Positions 63,377 through 64,000 of a stretch of DNA of 64,000 nucleotides are shown here, in pieces (the stretch's first letter is position 1; the number at the start of each line of letters is the position of its first letter). The notes under the pieces were generated by a model. The model saw only the letters and a program-made list of their open reading frames with translations, was not told the DNA's origin and did no database searches. The stretch spans positions 3,410,001 through 3,474,000 of the forward strand of contig NZ_AP022599.1 of the NCBI RefSeq assembly GCF_010725725.1. Direction: 5' to 3'. The translations under genes and the position numbers were made by a program. The stretch comes from Mycolicibacterium pulveris (GTDB taxonomy: Bacteria; Actinomycetota; Actinomycetes; Mycobacteriales; Mycobacteriaceae).

Positions 63377-64000
63377 GTGCCCCGAACAACACCCTGGGCA
63401 GGGGACCCGGTCTGGCTGGCCGACGTCCTGCGTGCTGAAGGTATCGAACTGGTCGAGTTTCCCGGATGGCAGAACCGCGGGCACGGCGACTTCAAGGACA
63501 TCCGCGGCGTCATGGTGCACCACACCGGATCGGACAACGCCACCGCCGCATCGATCGCCTACGGCCGTCCCGACCTTCGCGGCCCGTTGTCACAACTGCA
63601 CATCGCGCGCGACGGCACAGTCACCGTCGTGGCGGTGGGCGTCGCGTGGCATGCGGGCCGCGGCATGTACCCGTGGATTCCGACCAACATGGGCAACTGG
63701 CACCTGATCGGTATCGAATGCGCCAACAGCGGAACCAGCCCGACCGCCCCGCATCGCCACAACTGGCCTGATGCACAGTATTTCGCGCTGGTGAAGTGCT
63801 GTGCGGCGATCAACCGCAGGCTGTCGCAGACCGCTGCACGCACGATCGGGCACAAGGAGTACGCGGGCCGTGCCCAAGGCAAGTGGGATCCCGGCGCGAT
63901 CGACATGGACCTCCTGCGCCGCGATATCCAGGCCCAGATCGGCGACATCTCGCGCTCGGCGCCGACGCCGCGCCCACCCGTGCCCGTCGGCGAGTACGCC
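63377..64000 (+). CDS. N-acetylmuramoyl-L-alanine amidase (Amidase_2), cut by window edge
   Basis: At least 208 residues, open to the window end. Starting at GTG 63377 with GAAAGGA upstream: WAGDPVWLADVLRAEGIELVEFPGWQNRGHGDFKDIRGVMVHHTGSDNA (Zn His), LSQLHIARDGTVTVVAVGVAWHAGRG, NWHLIGIECANSG and GHKEYAGRAQGKWDPGAIDMD (second His and Asp). Cleaves the bond between muramic acid and L-Ala in peptidoglycan. It resembles mycobacterial and mycophage lysin amidase domains; no signal peptide is seen, so it may be prophage-derived or use another export route. Confidence 0.88.
   Translation, partial: MPRTTPWAGDPVWLADVLRAEGIELVEFPGWQNRGHGDFKDIRGVMVHHTGSDNATAASIAYGRPDLRGPLSQLHIARDGTVTVVAVGVAWHAGRGMYPWIPTNMGNWHLIGIECANSGTSPTAPHRHNWPDAQYFALVKCCAAINRRLSQTAARTIGHKEYAGRAQGKWDPGAIDMDLLRRDIQAQIGDISRSAPTPRPPVPVGEYA

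Noticed and set aside
63377..64000. The amidase as part of a prophage
   Set aside because: No other phage genes lie beside it in the window; the gene runs off the edge, so this cannot be judged.

Overview
The window looks like chromosome from a Mycobacterium, most likely a fast-growing (Mycolicibacterium-type) species. It has high G+C, and the order prs-glmU-tRNA-Gln-TetR-mfd...mazG-lpqU-eno-ftsB-like-DUF501-ppx matches what I recall of M. tuberculosis Rv1017c-Rv1026. Other mycobacterial hallmarks are PGRS-type glycine repeats, an MmpL transporter, F420-type LLM oxidoreductases, a DUF222/13E12 HNH protein and several leaderless promoters.

Layout. 1-6.3 kb: core genes for nucleotide and cell-wall precursors (prs, glmU), tRNA-Gln, a TetR regulator and mfd. 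6.3-12.8 kb: an insertion between mfd and mazG, which I recall as neighbours in M. tuberculosis. It holds a PGRS-like secreted protein, a small Cys-containing secreted protein, a large SARP-type ATPase regulator and a VPxV-repeat secreted protein. Two near-identical promoter regions in this block carry SARP-like boxes (heptads at 11-bp pitch), which points to a self-contained regulon. 12.9-18.2 kb: the core mazG-to-ppx run. 18.2-30 kb: a DUF4383 membrane protein, an overlooked 34-residue Cys/His-rich peptide, gnd-zwf, an acyl-CoA synthetase, an EphC-like hydrolase, DUF309, an acidic anchored protein with a two-component system, and a KdpD without KdpE.

30.15-50.5 kb is a probable integrative element in a tRNA with a UAA anticodon. 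The 5' half of the tRNA is repeated at the left end. The intact tRNA, tyrosine integrase and excisionase lie at the right end. Its flanks hold element functions: an XRE-ImmA/IrrE protein with an unknown partner, small HTH proteins, and a P-loop ATPase. The middle is a metabolic cargo with an MmpL, a P450, an LLM oxidoreductase, two thioesterases, an alpha/beta hydrolase and a PF10118-type hydrolase, controlled by four TetR regulators. Several palindromic operators can be read. Two 17-bp sites share CGATAC-N5-GTATCG, one before mmpL and one before a hypothetical gene 7 kb away. Three other promoters in the element share a 19-nt motif, each 21 nt upstream of a -10 hexamer.

50.5-64 kb is again chromosomal: an LLM oxidoreductase, a chloramphenicol-phosphotransferase-like kinase, a secreted histidine-phosphatase-fold protein lacking both catalytic histidines, a frameshifted class II glutamine amidotransferase, an HNH/DUF222 gene with a LexA-type box, a translationally coupled PGRS-like/beta-propeller pair, a cytochrome b-molybdopterin oxidoreductase fusion, a small secreted protein, a GNAT acetyltransferase and the start of a peptidoglycan amidase. 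All family assignments come from reading motifs by eye; no database search was run.
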